The notes under the pieces: generated by a model
What the model saw: the letters and a program-made list of their open reading frames with translations, nothing else
What the model was told of the DNA's origin: nothing
Databases searched by the model: none
In this document: piece by piece, positions 10,885 to 23,129 of the stretch
Layout: every line of letters begins with the position of its first letter
Position numbering within the stretch: position 1 is the first letter of the stretch
Position numbers and translations under genes: made by a program
Origin: Cordylochernes scorpioides
Taxonomy: Eukaryota > Arthropoda > Arachnida > Pseudoscorpiones > Chernetidae
Length of the DNA: 64,000 nt
Direction: 5' to 3'
NCBI GenBank assembly: GCA_030710605.1
Contig: CP092877.1
Span: 39,340,152 to 39,404,151 of the forward strand

Positions 10885-11514
10885 TGTGATGATTTAAGAC
10901 CATGGAATTGTTGTAAATAATCCAGATATCTACTACCACATGTTCCACCACGTAATTGTATATAACTTGTTATTTACTGCAAATATAAAGCATCACATAA
11001 TATCATTCTGTACCGCGTAAGACTCTAATAAAGTATAGCAACTGTACAGATAGAAGGAATGGAGAATAACAGGATAAAATTAAGGTTAAAACTAATCAGG
11101 CTTAGGTGAGAATAGGAGAGCAGGCCTAGCGAGCCCAGTCCAATTTTTACGAGGTCGTGGCCCTCCTGGATAATGTAACTTTCCCCCCCTGTTTACGCCA
11201 GAAAAGGGCAGTGACCTGTATGGACCCAGCGCAGCTATAAAAGGAGGCCCCAAGCCTCAGGTAGTCAGTCCTTAGTTAGTCTTTGTTTCAGTCCCAGTCC
11301 GCCGGACGCTCTGATAGAGGTAAACCCTTTCCTGCCAGAAATCTCCTCGTCCCATTCCTTCTTGACGTTCAGACGCTTCTTAGTGGAATCTCTGTTTGCT
11401 TATTTCACCTTTGGCCCAGCTGTGTCGCCTTCCACAACGACTGCACGGTAGAGTTGACATCGAGGTTCGTCTAGCATCAGGTAACACTGGTCCCAGAGGT
11501 CCCAAGATATCACA
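10885..11514 (+). repeat. Gypsy-2 5' LTR
   Basis: 630 bp, beginning TGTGATGATTTAAGACC and ending CCAAGATATCACA (TG...CA, inverted ends TGTGAT/ATCACA). A near-identical copy lies at 23,130-23,761. The flanking TATA at 10,881-10,884 matches TATA at 23,762-23,765, as expected for the 4-5-bp duplication made by Gypsy integrases. Confidence 0.92.
11236..11243 (+). promoter_or_regulatory. TATA box in Gypsy-2 5' LTR
   Basis: TATAAAAG lies inside the LTR about 280 bp before its end. The same position in the 3' LTR (23,484) reads CATAAAAG. Confidence 0.6.
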
Positions 11515-11649
11515 GACTCCCCCGTTCGAAGAGCCTACAGGATAGTGGACGCCAAGGTACAAGTAAGAAAGTAGACCACTGTCTGTACAGAAAGATGGAA
11601 CAGTGAAGAGAGGAGGATTCAAAGGAGCCCATGGAGTCCGATCCAGACT

Positions 11650-12012
11650 ATGAAAGTGGCGAAAACACCACTTTTTCTCAAGGTAAAAGAAAACACCCTC
11701 GGTAGGACGCAGGAAATCGCCCCCAGCCAGGAAGACGCCACGCCCCCGCCGGTGGTATCAGATGTCCTAGGGAGTTTCACTAGGACGCTACATCAACTTT
11801 CCGCGGCGACCGGACTATCGCGAGATGTGGAGCTACCGCGTTACGATGGTTCGTACGAGGCGCAGAGCTTCTTCACCAACTACGACGCCCAAGCAGATCG
11901 GGCCCAACTACAATACTCTACAAGACTGAGAAAGCCACCAAACCTCCTGCAAGCACCCCTGCGAGTTACCAACACGCGAGCGTATATTACCTGCTCCCCC
12001 GACCATCTCTAA
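11650..12012 (+). pseudogene. Gypsy-2 Gag fragment
   Basis: A short open frame about 135 bp behind the 5' LTR. It contains a Gag-like segment (VELPRYDGSYEAQSFFTNY) resembling the N-terminal capsid region of Gypsy Gag. It then runs into low-similarity sequence and stops. The zinc knuckle is missing, so gag is truncated by a deletion before 12,146. Assignment rests mainly on its position between LTR and protease. Confidence 0.6.
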
Positions 12013-12145
12013 ACCACGAGCCCAGCGCAAGCAGTGAACTTTAACTGTCCCAAGGAACCTCCAACCACGGCACCAAACCAGGCCTGTCCAGACCCACAAG
12101 ACAGCACAACAGTAGGTTCCTCCTCACATAACTTTTGTTGAACAA

Positions 12146-12925
12146 TTGCTCGTTCGAGCTGAACTGTCCAATAATGTAAACCTACCTCTACTACTTAATA
12201 CAGGAGCATCTATCGATATAATTAGGCAGAATACTTTTAAAATAGTAGAAACCAGTTTGCAAAAGAAAATACCTGTCCACCCATTTAACTTAACTATTAA
12301 CGCCATAGCTAACAATATTTTCACCATAGGTTATATCTTTTTAAACGTAAAAATAGGTAACATAACGCAGAACCTAAAATTCCATATTATAGATACACCC
12401 TTGCCTTTTGGCATATTATCCCTTAACTCCACAAAAAGATTTATACTAATTATAAACTGTCCTCAGCTACTCCTGTATCAAGATAATGTACCCCTACCAA
12501 CTACATTGTACACATTCACCTCGTGCAAGCAACACGTGTCCCATGGACAGGTTAATACAACTGTCCCATTTACTAATTCTTCCCCTCCTGGAATGGGTTG
12601 CTCACACGTGGTGAACTCCAACACTCTTATTTGGCCCCATTGCAATGTTCCTAATCCCATTTTCAACGCCCCTATGTCCTTTTCTTTCATATCTTTGGAC
12701 AGAAGTAGCAAAATTAAGTCACAGCCTTCCAAAACTATTCCAATCGTTAAATACCAACATAGATACACTCCCTCGTACCTTCCTTTTACATGCATATTTA
12801 ATCATCGACAAATCACTCTCAACAAAATAAACAACACCCTCTCACATCACCTTTTCCAATTGACAACAATTTTTAGTGCGCGACTTAACACCCAAATCCA
12901 ATTTCGAGCCACACAAGCTCCATAA
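12146..12925 (+). pseudogene. Gypsy-2 protease region
   Basis: An open frame of about 260 codons related to the Gypsy-1 protease ORF. LLLNTGASIDIIRQNTF (about 12,190) is the aspartic-protease motif with D replaced by N (NTGAS instead of DSGA), so the active-site aspartate is lost. LPFGILSL matches LELGILSI of Gypsy-1. The frame ends near 12,925, before any RT. Only about 390 bp of Gypsy sequence lie between here and the LINE insertion point. Confidence 0.75.
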
Positions 12926-13652
12926 CGTCGCCACACTAAACACACACAAAAAAATTCACATTAAACGTGCCATATTCACTAACAATATAAAAATTCTCGA
13001 TATATGTTCGTACAACCAGCACCCATGACTTTAGTAAATTTGTTATTCATAGTGAAACAGGTTAGATTTTGTACAAAACAGCGACTTCACGTGACACCTT
13101 TTTATTCACAATTTTTAACTTCGTGTCACAGCGCCATACCACAAAACTCTTTCACTTTTCAGGCCAAAGACGCCTTCACGCCTGTGACACATGTCACCTC
13201 AAAGCGTGTCCACGTCGAAAGTCGCACTTTCACTCACTTCTAATCTGATATCACCGAATAACATTTTTACTAAGTCCGCAACAACCTCAAAACACAACAA
13301 CCATTCGATTTAATATCACACACACAAAGCCTTTATTAAGACGTTAGTCTTATACAGATTCTCCGTACAAGGTGCAATAACAGGAAAAGAGCAGCACAGG
13401 AAACCAGTAGTTCCGCAACTATATACAATTATTAGTAATAAGGAAAAGTAAGATTTAATATGAAAGATCGACGCCATCGCCTCAAATCTTCAATTCCATA
13501 AGCGCGGAGCAGAAATAGGGACTAAGTTATTTAGTTCGCCATAAATATCGCATCCAGACACAAAAAGGAGGTTTACTACAACACAGCCATCCCTATCACC
13601 AGCTCCGCAATCTCATCGTCGACCAACACGATGGCCCCTCGATGTTTCGTCA

Positions 13653-14670
13653 TCATTCTGAGGTGTAAGAACAATAGCTTCCGAGTTCTCTTTTCTCCCT
13701 CTTTACACCTACTGCCTTGTAAAAATTATATAGGGCCTGAGCAACTAGTCTACTTGTTTGGGCACTGGTTAACATCGTTTGGATTGACCTAAGTTGGCTG
13801 GTGTCTACCGTTGAAAAGAATGTCCCTCTCTCCTCGCTAATATCTTGGCATTCATAGATATAATGAGATAGTTCAGTTTCCATATTTTCTTTGCAGAGAT
13901 CACAAATCCCATCACCCTCCCTGAAAAATTTTGTATGGTTTTCCTTGAAAAACGAATATAGTATGCTCTGTTGTGCGATATAGCGTTTTACTGGGAATGG
14001 AAAGTTGCTAAGTAAATAGTTTTCAATTCGGAATGAACTGTGTAAATACTTATAGTGAGGGTACAATTTAGAATTCTCTATTTTTGCCTGGTCACTTTGA
14101 ATAGATTGTTCTATTGCAATTTTAGTTATTAGTGGTATTTCTTGCCGGATAATCCTTGCATCGTTGCAGTTAATTAACCAAGAAAATCCTGTTGAGTTGA
14201 GTATGTTGGCCAAACTTTCCACGAGTCCAATATATATATTTCTATTTCTTGATATCTCATATAGTTGAGCTAAGCATATATGGGGGAGTCGGCTGCTGTT
14301 CATTTTTAGAATTCTAAGCCAGAACCCGAGTGTAAGTTTCAGCACCGTAACTCCCAGTGACGTTCTTCCGCACTCCATACGTAGAATAAAACCAGGAGTA
14401 TATCTGGGTATATTTAAAAGTCTCCGTAAAAAATTGTCTTGTACCCTGTCGACCAAGTTTTTTTGGTTGTTTGCCCAAATTGGAGCTGCGTAGAACAAGG
14501 TTGACAGAGTCATTGAGTCTAGGAGCTTGAGTGAGGATCTGATAGAGTTGATTCTTGTTTTAGTCGATATTGCCCAGACCGCATTAATAGCATTTAGCGC
14601 CTTGTTTTTAAAATGCTTTGCCGCCTGTTGAGTTGAGTTTGACGCTGTCAGCTGGTAACCCAGATACGTG
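13653..14670 (-). pseudogene. LINE copy 1: post-RT C-terminal domain
   Basis: End of the LINE ORF2 after the RT. It includes GYQLTASNSTQQAAKHFKNK (thumb region) and a C-terminal Cys/His cluster of the form CDLCX9HX4C (near 13,880-13,910), typical of the Cys-rich tail of many LINE ORF2 proteins. The protein matches the copy at 62,491-63,441 nearly residue for residue. The N-terminal few residues of the open frame come from the adjacent insertion, so the true LINE part starts near 14,670. Confidence 0.85.
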
Positions 14671-15044
14671 TATGACATAATAAAAATATGATTTTTATTA
14701 TTCATTAATATAATTAAAATTTTATAATCATAACTATAATATTTATTAATATTGTTTTCATAATATAACTAAAATTATAATTTAAATAATCAAAGAACTA
14801 AACACAGAGTTAATTTTTAAAAATGTAAAGAAATCCTTAACAAAAGGAATACAACCAAATAGTTTTTTTTTTGTTTATATATAGATAATAACATCGTTAA
14901 ATTTTAGGTATGCAAAAACTGTTTGTTTTAAAAAGTAATCAAAAAATAAATACAATTTTGGAAAATAAAATTTATCATTCATTTCAATCCACGACTGCAT
15001 GAATGAATTGGTAACGTACCTAGAATACGTCTTTTTTATGACAT
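14671..15044. mobile_element. AT-rich insertion of about 370 bp in the LINE
   Basis: Comparison with the intact LINE copy (62,560-62,585) shows this stretch is extra. TATGACAT occurs at both edges (14,671-14,678 and 15,037-15,044). No coding is visible. Element type unknown; the boundaries depend on how the TATGACAT repeats are read. Confidence 0.45.
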
Positions 15045-15051
15045 GTATTTA

Positions 15052-16363
15052 CACAGTCTAGCCATAAATTCTGTTACAAACAATTTTATAAATTAAATGA
15101 TTGAGAACAAAAACTAATGGAATATAAATACATATTTTATTAGCCAATAGGACATAGATTTTAAATATATACAAGCATTCAAAATGTTCTCCCTTATTTT
15201 TGACACAGGATTTCAAACGTTCGAGCCACTGATCTATGGTGGCACGCACCTTTTCTAAGGGTATTTATTTCATTGTTCTCACCAATGCTGATTTCAATTT
15301 ATCCAAATTATGATATCTTTTATAGCACACATTCTCCTCTAAATATGCCCACAAACTGTAATCAAGGGGGTTTAAATCAGGGCTTCCAGAGGGCCATTCA
15401 TTGGCCTTTATGAACTCCGGAACATTCGTCTCCAACCATTGTTGAGTTGACTTAGCTTTGTGAGCAGGAGCTGAATCTTGTTGAAATATCCAATGATCTC
15501 CATTAAACATTTTTGTATTCAGAGGCTTTACTATTTGTTACAAAATGTCTTATTTATAGTTTTTAGCTGTATTTTTTTACCCCTTTGGCACAGAAGTGTA
15601 GATCTGTTACACCTTGGTAGCTAACTCCCCACCAAACCATGACAGAAGAAGGATGGTGACTTTTTCAAGTCTTCTGACTTTCAAAGAAGCTTCTAGAGAG
15701 CTTCGAGCATATATCCTATCATTCTGACGATTAATCTTTTCTTCGACAGTGAAAAAATTCTCGTCTGTGAAAAGGATTATCTCATGCCACCGACCATCAT
15801 GCTGCGCCAACAACATTTTTGATCTAACCCTTCTAATATCTCTAAGAGCAGGGGTTATCAAATGACCTGTGCATCGTTTGAAAGCTCTCAGTCCAAGGTC
15901 TTCGTTGATTATCCTTGAAACTATCTTGGAGCTAAATTTATCTGCTTTGCTAAGATCTTTTGTTTGCAGTGTGGATTTCGACGAATTCTTTCGCGAATGG
16001 CTTTTATAGCTGCTTGCGTTCGTTGCATGCGAGGTCGACCAGATCTTTCAAGGTCATCAATAGTGCAAGCCTTGTTGAACCTTTCAATGATTTGATAAAC
16101 AAATTGACGCGTAATATTCAAATTTTGTAAAAGTTTAAAAAGGGTGAAAGATTTTGGCCTACCTTGTGTAAGGCTATTACAACCATAGGGTTTTCTTTAA
16201 TACCCAAACCCATTATCAAAAAACAAATATATTTCGATTTTTTTCTGAGCACGTGTGCACGAGATATTCAAATAACAACAACTGTATTTTGAATACTTAA
16301 CGCGGTCAAATTTATTTTTCATCACTGATTTGGTTTTGTAACAATATTTATGGCTAGACTAAG
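15052..16363 (-). mobile_element. DD37D Tc1/mariner-type (maT-like) transposon in the LINE
   Basis: Terminal inverted repeats containing AGTCTAGCCATAAAT lie at 15,054 and, reversed, ending near 16,361. Comparison with the second LINE copy shows TA as the duplicated target. The transposase is broken into pieces. An HTH part (RQFVYQIIERFNKACTIDDL, about 16,060) is followed by the first aspartate in FTDENFF (about 15,770), the second in FQQDSAPAHK (about 15,480) and the third in NPLDYSLW (about 15,370). I count 37 residues between the last two, the DD37D spacing. Several frame breaks make it inactive. Confidence 0.85.
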
Positions 16364-17807
16364 TAGATGTTATAGTGAGAGGCAATTGTCCCCAGAACCA
16401 AACATCCGATCTGGCCTTTCGACCTCCATTTCTAAACACCATAACCTTTGATTTGCTCTGGTTCAGCGTTAAAAAATTATCTTCGAAGTATTTTCTGAGT
16501 ACATTGATCTTTTTTTGTAAATTTATCTTGGATTCTCCGAGAAGTACGATGTCGTCTGCTAACAGAAGGAGATGTATATTTCCATAATTCGGTAAATAAA
16601 TACTTGGCAAATCAGCGTCATCGTACAGAGAAACCAAGTCGTTTAGAAAAAGGATAAATAGATAAGGTGACAGGGGTTCACCTTGTAGAACACCAGCTTG
16701 TATTTTTATAAATTCTGTAAGTGATCCGTTCCATCTCATTGTTGCTGACATTTGATTATAATAGCTTTGTATAAGGCTGATAAATCGGGTACTTAAACCG
16801 TAAACTGTCAACTTCTTCCAAAGCAGGGAGTGTGGTACTGTTTAAAAGGCCTTTTTCACATCTACGAAGAAGGCATATAACTTCCTCCTTTTGCGGCTCA
16901 GCGTCATCTTTATCAGTGAGGTAAGGGTAAAAATATGGTGTTGACAGGAATATCCACTTCTGAAGCCCGCTTGGTTTTCCGCTAAGATTCCCCTTTTTTC
17001 AATCCAATTATTCAATCTTGTATTTAATAAGGATGTAAAGAGCTTTGATAAATTGGATAACAATGATATTCCTCTATAGTTTGATGGTATATTTGGGTCA
17101 CCATTTTTGAAAATAGGATGAATAATTGTTCTAGTCCACACTGATGGAACCGAGGATGTCAATATTTTGTTATATATATTTGTTAATAGAATCAAATATT
17201 CGTCAGGTAAAACTTTAATTGCTTCATTTGGTATGTTATCCAGTCCCGTTGCTTTATCCTTCCCCAGATTGGATATTTCCATGGTGACCTCCATAAGCGA
17301 AATTTCAGCATCCAGTTCCGGGTCCATATATGTTAGCGCCGGTGATATATACGCGTCCATTATAGGTGGGGAAGCCAGCAGTCTTCGATAAAAATCCTCC
17401 CAATCACACATCGAGATATTGCCTTTAATTGTGGTTCTTTGCTTAAAATATTTTATTATATTCCAAAATTGAGAAGCGTTTCTAGCATTACAAAGGACAT
17501 TCTGTATATCATCAAAGTATTGGTTCTTTTTAAGTTTAATTAATGATAAATATTCTTTCTTGCTTGTGATAAACAAATCTTTGTTAACTACATTATTTTG
17601 TAATAAATACAGTTTGAGACTTTCTTTCATTTTTTTCTTAGCCGTATAACATTCCTCATCGTACCACGGTTTAGACCTCAAACCACCAGATCTTATCTCA
17701 CGTCTCATCCCTGCTCTTGACATTGCCGTTTGAATTTCAATTTTAAGCCTTTCGACTTGTGAGTTTAGTGTGGAGCCCGTCAATGGTAAAATGGCTAAAT
17801 CTCTCAA
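16359..17807 (-). pseudogene. LINE copy 1: reverse transcriptase
   Basis: ORF2 RT in two open pieces separated by an in-frame stop (about 16,842). The first (17,807-16,842) carries IIHPIFKNGDPNIPSNYRGI, ENQAGFRSGYSCQHHIF and motif A FVDVKKAF. The second carries QGEPLSPYLF and the catalytic LLLADDIVLL (about 16,560), where YADD has become LADD. A further in-frame TAA at 17,838 separates it from the endonuclease. The region just upstream of the RT is basic. The 5' half of this RT has no counterpart in the truncated copy at 62 kb. Confidence 0.88.
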
Positions 17808-17840
17808 GTTGCCTTTAAAGGATATAGCCTTGTCTGCAAC

Positions 17841-18660
17841 TTAGGAATACTTTGTTCCAGGACAACACTTCTTAGAATCTTTTGACTTCATGTTATTTAA
17901 GCCCTTGAGTTTTAAAACAAGTGGTAGGTGATCCGAATATGGCATGCATTCAACACTTAGATCAACAATGAATTCCAGTAATGCCGGTGAGACAACAGCA
18001 AGGTCTATAACTGAGGATCCTTGACTTGAGATAAAAGTAAAGTTTCCATTTCTGTCACTGGTAGATCTACCATTCAGTATAGTAAGGGAATTATCATCAA
18101 ATAAATCAACAAGAGTTTCTGAAAGAGATGAGACCGGATTGCTAGAAGCACGGCTGACAGAAAGCAGAGTCGGGGTATCTAGCAAGTTATGAAAATCTCC
18201 AAGGTCACTGGTGCGAACATTTAGATCACCGTATAGAATTATCTCAAAGCCCTCCTGGATTTTATTCTCAATGTAACTAAATAGTTTTTTTAAGATTCTC
18301 TAGCTGTGTTTGAATTGGTGGTAAATAGGCAAAAATCATACAAACTAGTAGAGAATCTGCAGTTGAAACTAATTTAAAGATTGCTGAAATCCATTGAGAT
18401 TCCACTTCGACTTTTCAATTAATGGTTGGATTCTTTTACTGACTCCCATAATAATACCACCTGAACTTCTCCCTCGTTTTAATGTCTTTAAAGCCGGTGA
18501 GTGGTAAATTTTGTAGTTCTCAACTGCAAAGTTCAGTGGGTTTTGACACCAGGTTTCAGTCAAAACGAAAATGTCGAACTGTTTGAGATAATCAATGAGA
18601 GGAAATACGGAAATCTTTCTAAAGAATCTATTTATGTTCCAGTAAATAATTCCAGAAGGC
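17841..18660 (-). pseudogene. LINE copy 1: APE-type endonuclease
   Basis: N-terminal part of ORF2. The upstream piece (18,563-18,369) has LTETWC-like and SSGGIIMGV blocks of apurinic-like LINE endonucleases. The downstream piece (18,185-17,841) has the SSVIDLAVVS and PYSDHLPLVL blocks containing the catalytic D and SDH. A frameshift near 18,300 separates them. This domain nicks the target; the 16-bp duplication around the element agrees with that. Confidence 0.82.
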
Positions 18661-18761
18661 TAGCCATTTGTTGTTAAAGAACTTTTATTTGAACGAAATA
18701 AGTGTTTATGCTGCAGCAATTGGTTGGGCCGTGATTCAGTAAGTTCGCTATCGGTGGGTTG

Positions 18762-19424
18762 CTATATTACGTCCCCGCTGGCGCTAATAACGCGGCCATT
18801 AGAAGCATGGTAGTTTATGCCACGGACAATTAACTTATTATCTCTCAACTTGGAGACAATTCCCTTAGAAAAAAGCTCTTTTCGTTTATTAATCAGTATT
18901 TTCCTTTGCTCTCTAACACACACAGTGGCAGGGTAATCTTTGTTCAGGAATATATTTTTATCCCCGAGTTTAAATGCGTTTCTAAGTAACAGAATTCGTT
19001 GTTTGTAGTCAGACACTTCAATAAAGAGCGGTGAATTAACTTTTCTTGATAATCTTCGGCATTGCTCTAACCCAATCTCCTCGGGAATCTGCATTGAACT
19101 CGAAATCAGATTGAGAACACGGGAGCGAGATTCGTCCGGGGTTTCATTTTCAATTCCTTCGGATCCGTAAAAAATGAGGTTTCTTTCCCGCTGCTTCATC
19201 TCACAATGCTCCAGCCGTCCCTCAAGATCAGCTATTCTTTTTGAATTGTCCGACGCAATCTTTGATGTAGTTTCGAGGGAAGTCTCAAGCTGTTGTAGAC
19301 GCTGATTTATTTTCTCTAATCCCTGTTCCACTGAGGCAAATCTAGTCTCGATTTTTTGTCCCCACTCATCCATTTTGGCTGAAAGCGCTGTGATTAAACC
19401 ACCTATATCTTTATCTTTATCCAA
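18762..19424 (-). pseudogene. LINE copy 1: ORF1 protein with coiled coil
   Basis: About 220 residues. Residues 1-85 are heptad-rich (FASVEQGLEKINQRLQQLET), predicted coiled coil. A block ERNLIFYGSEGIENETPDES then starts the RNA-binding part, with LEQCRRLSRK and PATVCVREQRKILINKRKEL further on. This organisation is that of LINE ORF1 chaperones with a coiled coil and RRM/CTD-like core. It lies one base out of frame with the 2A-bearing leader upstream; a single indel in a T run near 19,430 would account for that. The frame opens with TTG, so the true start is in the leader. Confidence 0.8.
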
Positions 19425-19426
19425 TT

Positions 19427-19678
19427 CTAAAAAGTTTTTTGTCTTGTATATCTTGGGCCTGGATTTGACTCAATACCTGCCATGAGTAATATCATTATTA
19501 TAATACATCTACGGTTGCTTTTTCCAGCATAAACAAATGTGTTTGCCTTTGAGTACTTTGCATAACAAGTTACAGTTTTGCTGCTTAAATTAACATATTT
19601 AGAAATTAGAGAATTTTCTTTGGAAAAAATAAACAAGTTGAATATGGCTATTAATAAAATGAGCTTCATGATTCTCAT
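19427..19678 (-). CDS. LINE leader peptide with 2A-like motif
   Basis: 83 codons from the first ATG of the element. The N-terminus is hydrophobic (LILLIAIFNLFIF). A second hydrophobic stretch leads to AGIESNPGP at 19,454-19,480 (minus). This fits the C-terminal 2A ribosome-skipping consensus (usually DxExNPGP) except that the first residue is G. 2A-like sequences are known at the N-termini of LINE proteins in several invertebrates. Here the leader would be released from ORF1p. The frame is interrupted three bases before the ORF1 frame by an apparent single-base indel. Confidence 0.7.
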   Translation of the reverse strand: MRIMKLILLIAIFNLFIFSKENSLISKYVNLSSKTVTCYAKYSKANTFVYAGKSNRRCIIIMILLMAGIESNPGPRYTRQKTF

Positions 19679-19837
19679 ATAATATAAATAGTAGATTGCC
19701 TATCTGGCATTACTAAGAAAGCAACAAAAGGAGAGCAATAGAATTAAATAATAATTTCAAAAATACTTATCAGGAGACGAAGAATTCTGCGTCCGCTCTA
19801 CTTGGCCACCTGGCGGAGAATATTCGATTTAATATCA

Positions 19838-20180
19838 ATAGATACAATATCCGGATTTTCGAAATCCAGTATCTCCAAGACGTATCTCCATGTTATAGTG
19901 GATCACTTGACCAGATATGCTTGAGCATTCCCATCGAGATCTACCAGTACCTTAACGTACATCCAAACCCTAAAAAAGTGCTACCACAAGGGTCTCCAAA
20001 ACGCCTACTTTCCGATAAAGCGCCCGCATTCACCTCCGAAAAATTCCGCAAATTTCTGCTATCTCGCGGTACACAACCACTACTTACCACCAGTAACAAC
20101 CCGCAAGCTAACGGATTGATAGAACGATTGAACGCCACAATCACTGGAAAGCTAAGGTTACTATATCTCGAAAACCCGTA
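19838..20180 (+). pseudogene. Gypsy-2 integrase fragment
   Basis: Continuation of Gypsy-2 after the LINE. It contains a decayed VDHLTRYA block, the second catalytic D in LLSDKAPAFTS (about 20,010) and E in LIERLNATITGKL (about 20,120), very close to Gypsy-1. The RT, RNase H and integrase zinc finger are absent between the protease (12,925) and this piece, even after removing the LINE. Confidence 0.82.
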
Positions 20181-23129
20181 GACATCCCGGACCAAATTAA
20201 TTAAGCAAGCTACCCCCGCAAGAGGCCCCTGACCTAAATCCGGAATCGCACCAAAAATAGGTTCGCTCCCCCTCTTCCGTTGGACACAAGCTAGCAAACA
20301 GCCGACATTTTCTTGTTACGACCCCTCGCTACTGCCCGGTGTCACTCTAATGAATGTTCACTAGCTATTAAATCAAATATTAGTGCGTACCTTTTACTAT
20401 ATACCGTTCTAATAATAACCAATTAATCTACGCCGATATCCCATTTAGCTACAGAAAAGAAATTTAGCTCAATCAAAGACTGATCCCATTTAGCTACAGA
20501 ATAGAAATTCGGCAAAAGCCAGGAATGATATAGGCAACAAAAGCCCTTGCATCCCCTGTTTTTCGCTGAAAAACCACGTCACACAGCCAGAAGGAATGAT
20601 GCATTCTCCATGCACCGAGCGGCCTTTGGTAGGCCCCTCGCGCCCGCCAGTATGGTCCGGCTACAATGGGGTTGACCACTCACCCACAGGCGTCTCCGAG
20701 AGTTCATTGGCAAGGTTGCTGACCGAGCCCTCTCGTTCGGACTTAGTTAAACCCGTCCTACGCTCCAATAGGACTCCCCCCCCTTTAGCCCTCGAACCCT
20801 TAACCAGTACTCCCTGAATCTGCCGTCGAATCAAGGACCTCTGAGGAACTGAGGTTTACGCAGGGAACGTCGTGAACGCGGGGGGGTGGTACTACTGTGT
20901 GCACCCCTTGGTTTTTCATGGTGCGCACGGCAAGGACGCTCCCAATGACGCACACACAGAGCGAAAACCCAAGAGTTTCAAGACACGTGCGCCTCGCCTC
21001 AGACAACCAAGGACAGACGGCCAGCTTACAGCTTCACTGGACATCAGTCAGTGGCACCCCGACGGAGGACAACACGCAGAGACGCCTCTCAACTCACTCC
21101 CCTCTAGAGTGATTGTAGAGGGCGGGAAAAACTCCTTCCCCGCCATTTAGCTACAAATAACTTGTATAACACGTCCATTCTACTGTCACTAACAAATCAG
21201 TCCACTAACAGAATAACTAATTAATTCAATAACTAATGCCGCCTACTGATCCCTAATGAATTGAAATATCTATTCTTTCATTAATAAACCAAAACCAAGT
21301 CACCAGGTCTAGATTCTATCGCCCTCGATAAACTTGTCCACTTAACATCGACACTTAGAACCAAGGAGAACAATAAACACAAAAATCACACACACCCACA
21401 TATGTTAAAAAAAAACCTTGATCGGTTAGAATAGATCGCCGTGTTTCCTGCACACACAATATAAATGCCGCTTTGGGAAGAATCACGTTTTTACCTAAAC
21501 GTGGCGCAGGGAACAAAAAATCGACAACATTAGGACTCATTGAGTTTCACAGTTGGAAACAATGTGATCCACGAGCCGCGTCAAACATAAAACAAATTCG
21601 ATAAGTTAGAACAATTTAAAGCTCTCTCCACCCATCCTAAAAACAGGAACATACATTTGGCCTACTACTTTCCATTTTTTCCCGATATACAAACTTCTAT
21701 ATATAATCTTACTTGCTCTTCTTTCTCGATAAATAAATATTTTTTAATTTTTCATTTTAATATCCTTTATATAATCATTATCTAGCTCTTATAATTGTTT
21801 TTTTTTACGTCAACCAATCAGTTTAGAATATTGTCATTTTATTTTATTTTTCTTTACCAAAGCTTATTTACTTTTGCTTTATGACTATTTTATAATCAAC
21901 TTTATATTTTATCTTTCATATCTAATAATCTCAAGTTTATATTTCATGTTTATATCACTAATTTGCACATTTGTCATTTTATATTTTCTCTCACTTTATA
22001 AATTAGATGTTATTTACCTTGTTTCATCTTCCGCTACCATGTTCAATGCTATCGAATATATTATTGCTCTTTTTTTATTTAATATGTTCACTTTCTATTA
22101 CCCCTTATATACTGCTATAGTGTGTTAATCTTTGTAATATGTCATCACTAGTTTTACCTTTTTTGAAAGACTACTTTACATTTAACTTCGCAATTCTATT
22201 TTCGATTTTCAAATCCTTTAACGCTATATACAAAGCCTTAATTTCGCAATTTCATATATCAATTACATATTCTTCTATAATCGAACTAAAAATCATGATC
22301 TAAAAACAGGGCAATCTTCAATAACCTCTTAATCAACCACTTTAAAGGTTACTTCTTAATAAATACTAACATTCCTTTTACGCAGGGACTTTTAACTCCT
22401 TCGCAGGCCTACTTTGATTTCGTAATTAACAATAATGACACACCGTCCCCCAGAATTACCTATCCCAACTTCTGGCTTGGACACGTGCAAATTGTTTTTT
22501 TTTTAATACATTCCAGGGCACTCTCATGCCACATGCTGGCACATCTTTTTATTACTCTTTTTTGCTCGCTAAGCCCCTGACGACTCCAATTAAAACTTTG
22601 ATTTCTGGTCACTGATCTTCGCCCTCATTTATCCTGCATGCACGTCTTAACGACTAATTCATAAAACCCATAACAATCACCCTTATCTTACTATTCGATT
22701 GTGGTACTGTAACTTTATACGGTCCTTAAATTTACATGTGAAACATGGCCTAGGGTTTCCGCGCCGTGCACATTAAATGGTTTGGGACTTGAGTCAAGGT
22801 GACATTGCCTCATCCTGAACATAATTAACCCCTCAACCTTTTCTAAGCCCATCACGAAGAGATCATGATTTACCCATCCAATCATTTATATTTTTACCTA
22901 TAATCATTATATGTTCTCTATTAAATCTTTTAATCCTATTTTTATTTTTACTTGTATGTTTAGTATTAGTTGTTTATACTTTATTATCTCTTATGGATAT
23001 ACAGAAATCAACCCCATGTTATATACCAACTCATTTTAATTAATTAAAAAAATTACTTCCTTAATAACGGTCTTCCTATTCCGCTCTCTTAAATCCCTCC
23101 ATATGAACCCTCTCACATCCGGGGCCATC
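20181..23129 (+). other. Gypsy-2 3' region without recognisable genes
   Basis: About 2.9 kb between the integrase scrap and the 3' LTR. CCCATTTAGCTACAGAA is repeated at about 20,438 and 20,486. The 20.5-21.1 kb part is less AT-rich, and the rest is very AT-rich with short open frames only. It could be a decayed third ORF or unrelated insertions; nothing supports an env call. Confidence 0.5.

Larger units (their letters stand above)
13319..19821 (-). mobile_element. LINE copy 1, near full-length, inserted in Gypsy-2
   Basis: A non-LTR retrotransposon on the minus strand, delimited by a 16-bp target duplication ATTCGATTTAATATCA at 13,303-13,318 and 19,822-19,837. From its 5' end it has a 2A-like leader, an ORF1 with coiled coil, then endonuclease, RT and a C-terminal Cys/His motif. 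The 3' end is AATAAAGGCTTTGTGTG. About 1.7 kb at 14,671-16,363 is foreign insertion, leaving about 4.8 kb of LINE. Several stops and frameshifts make it inactive. The window holds a second, 5'-truncated copy at 62,394-63,951. Clade not resolved: the RT and C-terminal motif fit the broad CR1/Jockey/I assemblage. Confidence 0.9.

Noticed and set aside
20181..23129. Possible env-like third ORF in Gypsy-2
   Set aside because: No long frame, signal peptide or membrane anchor could be read; the region is AT-rich and full of stops.
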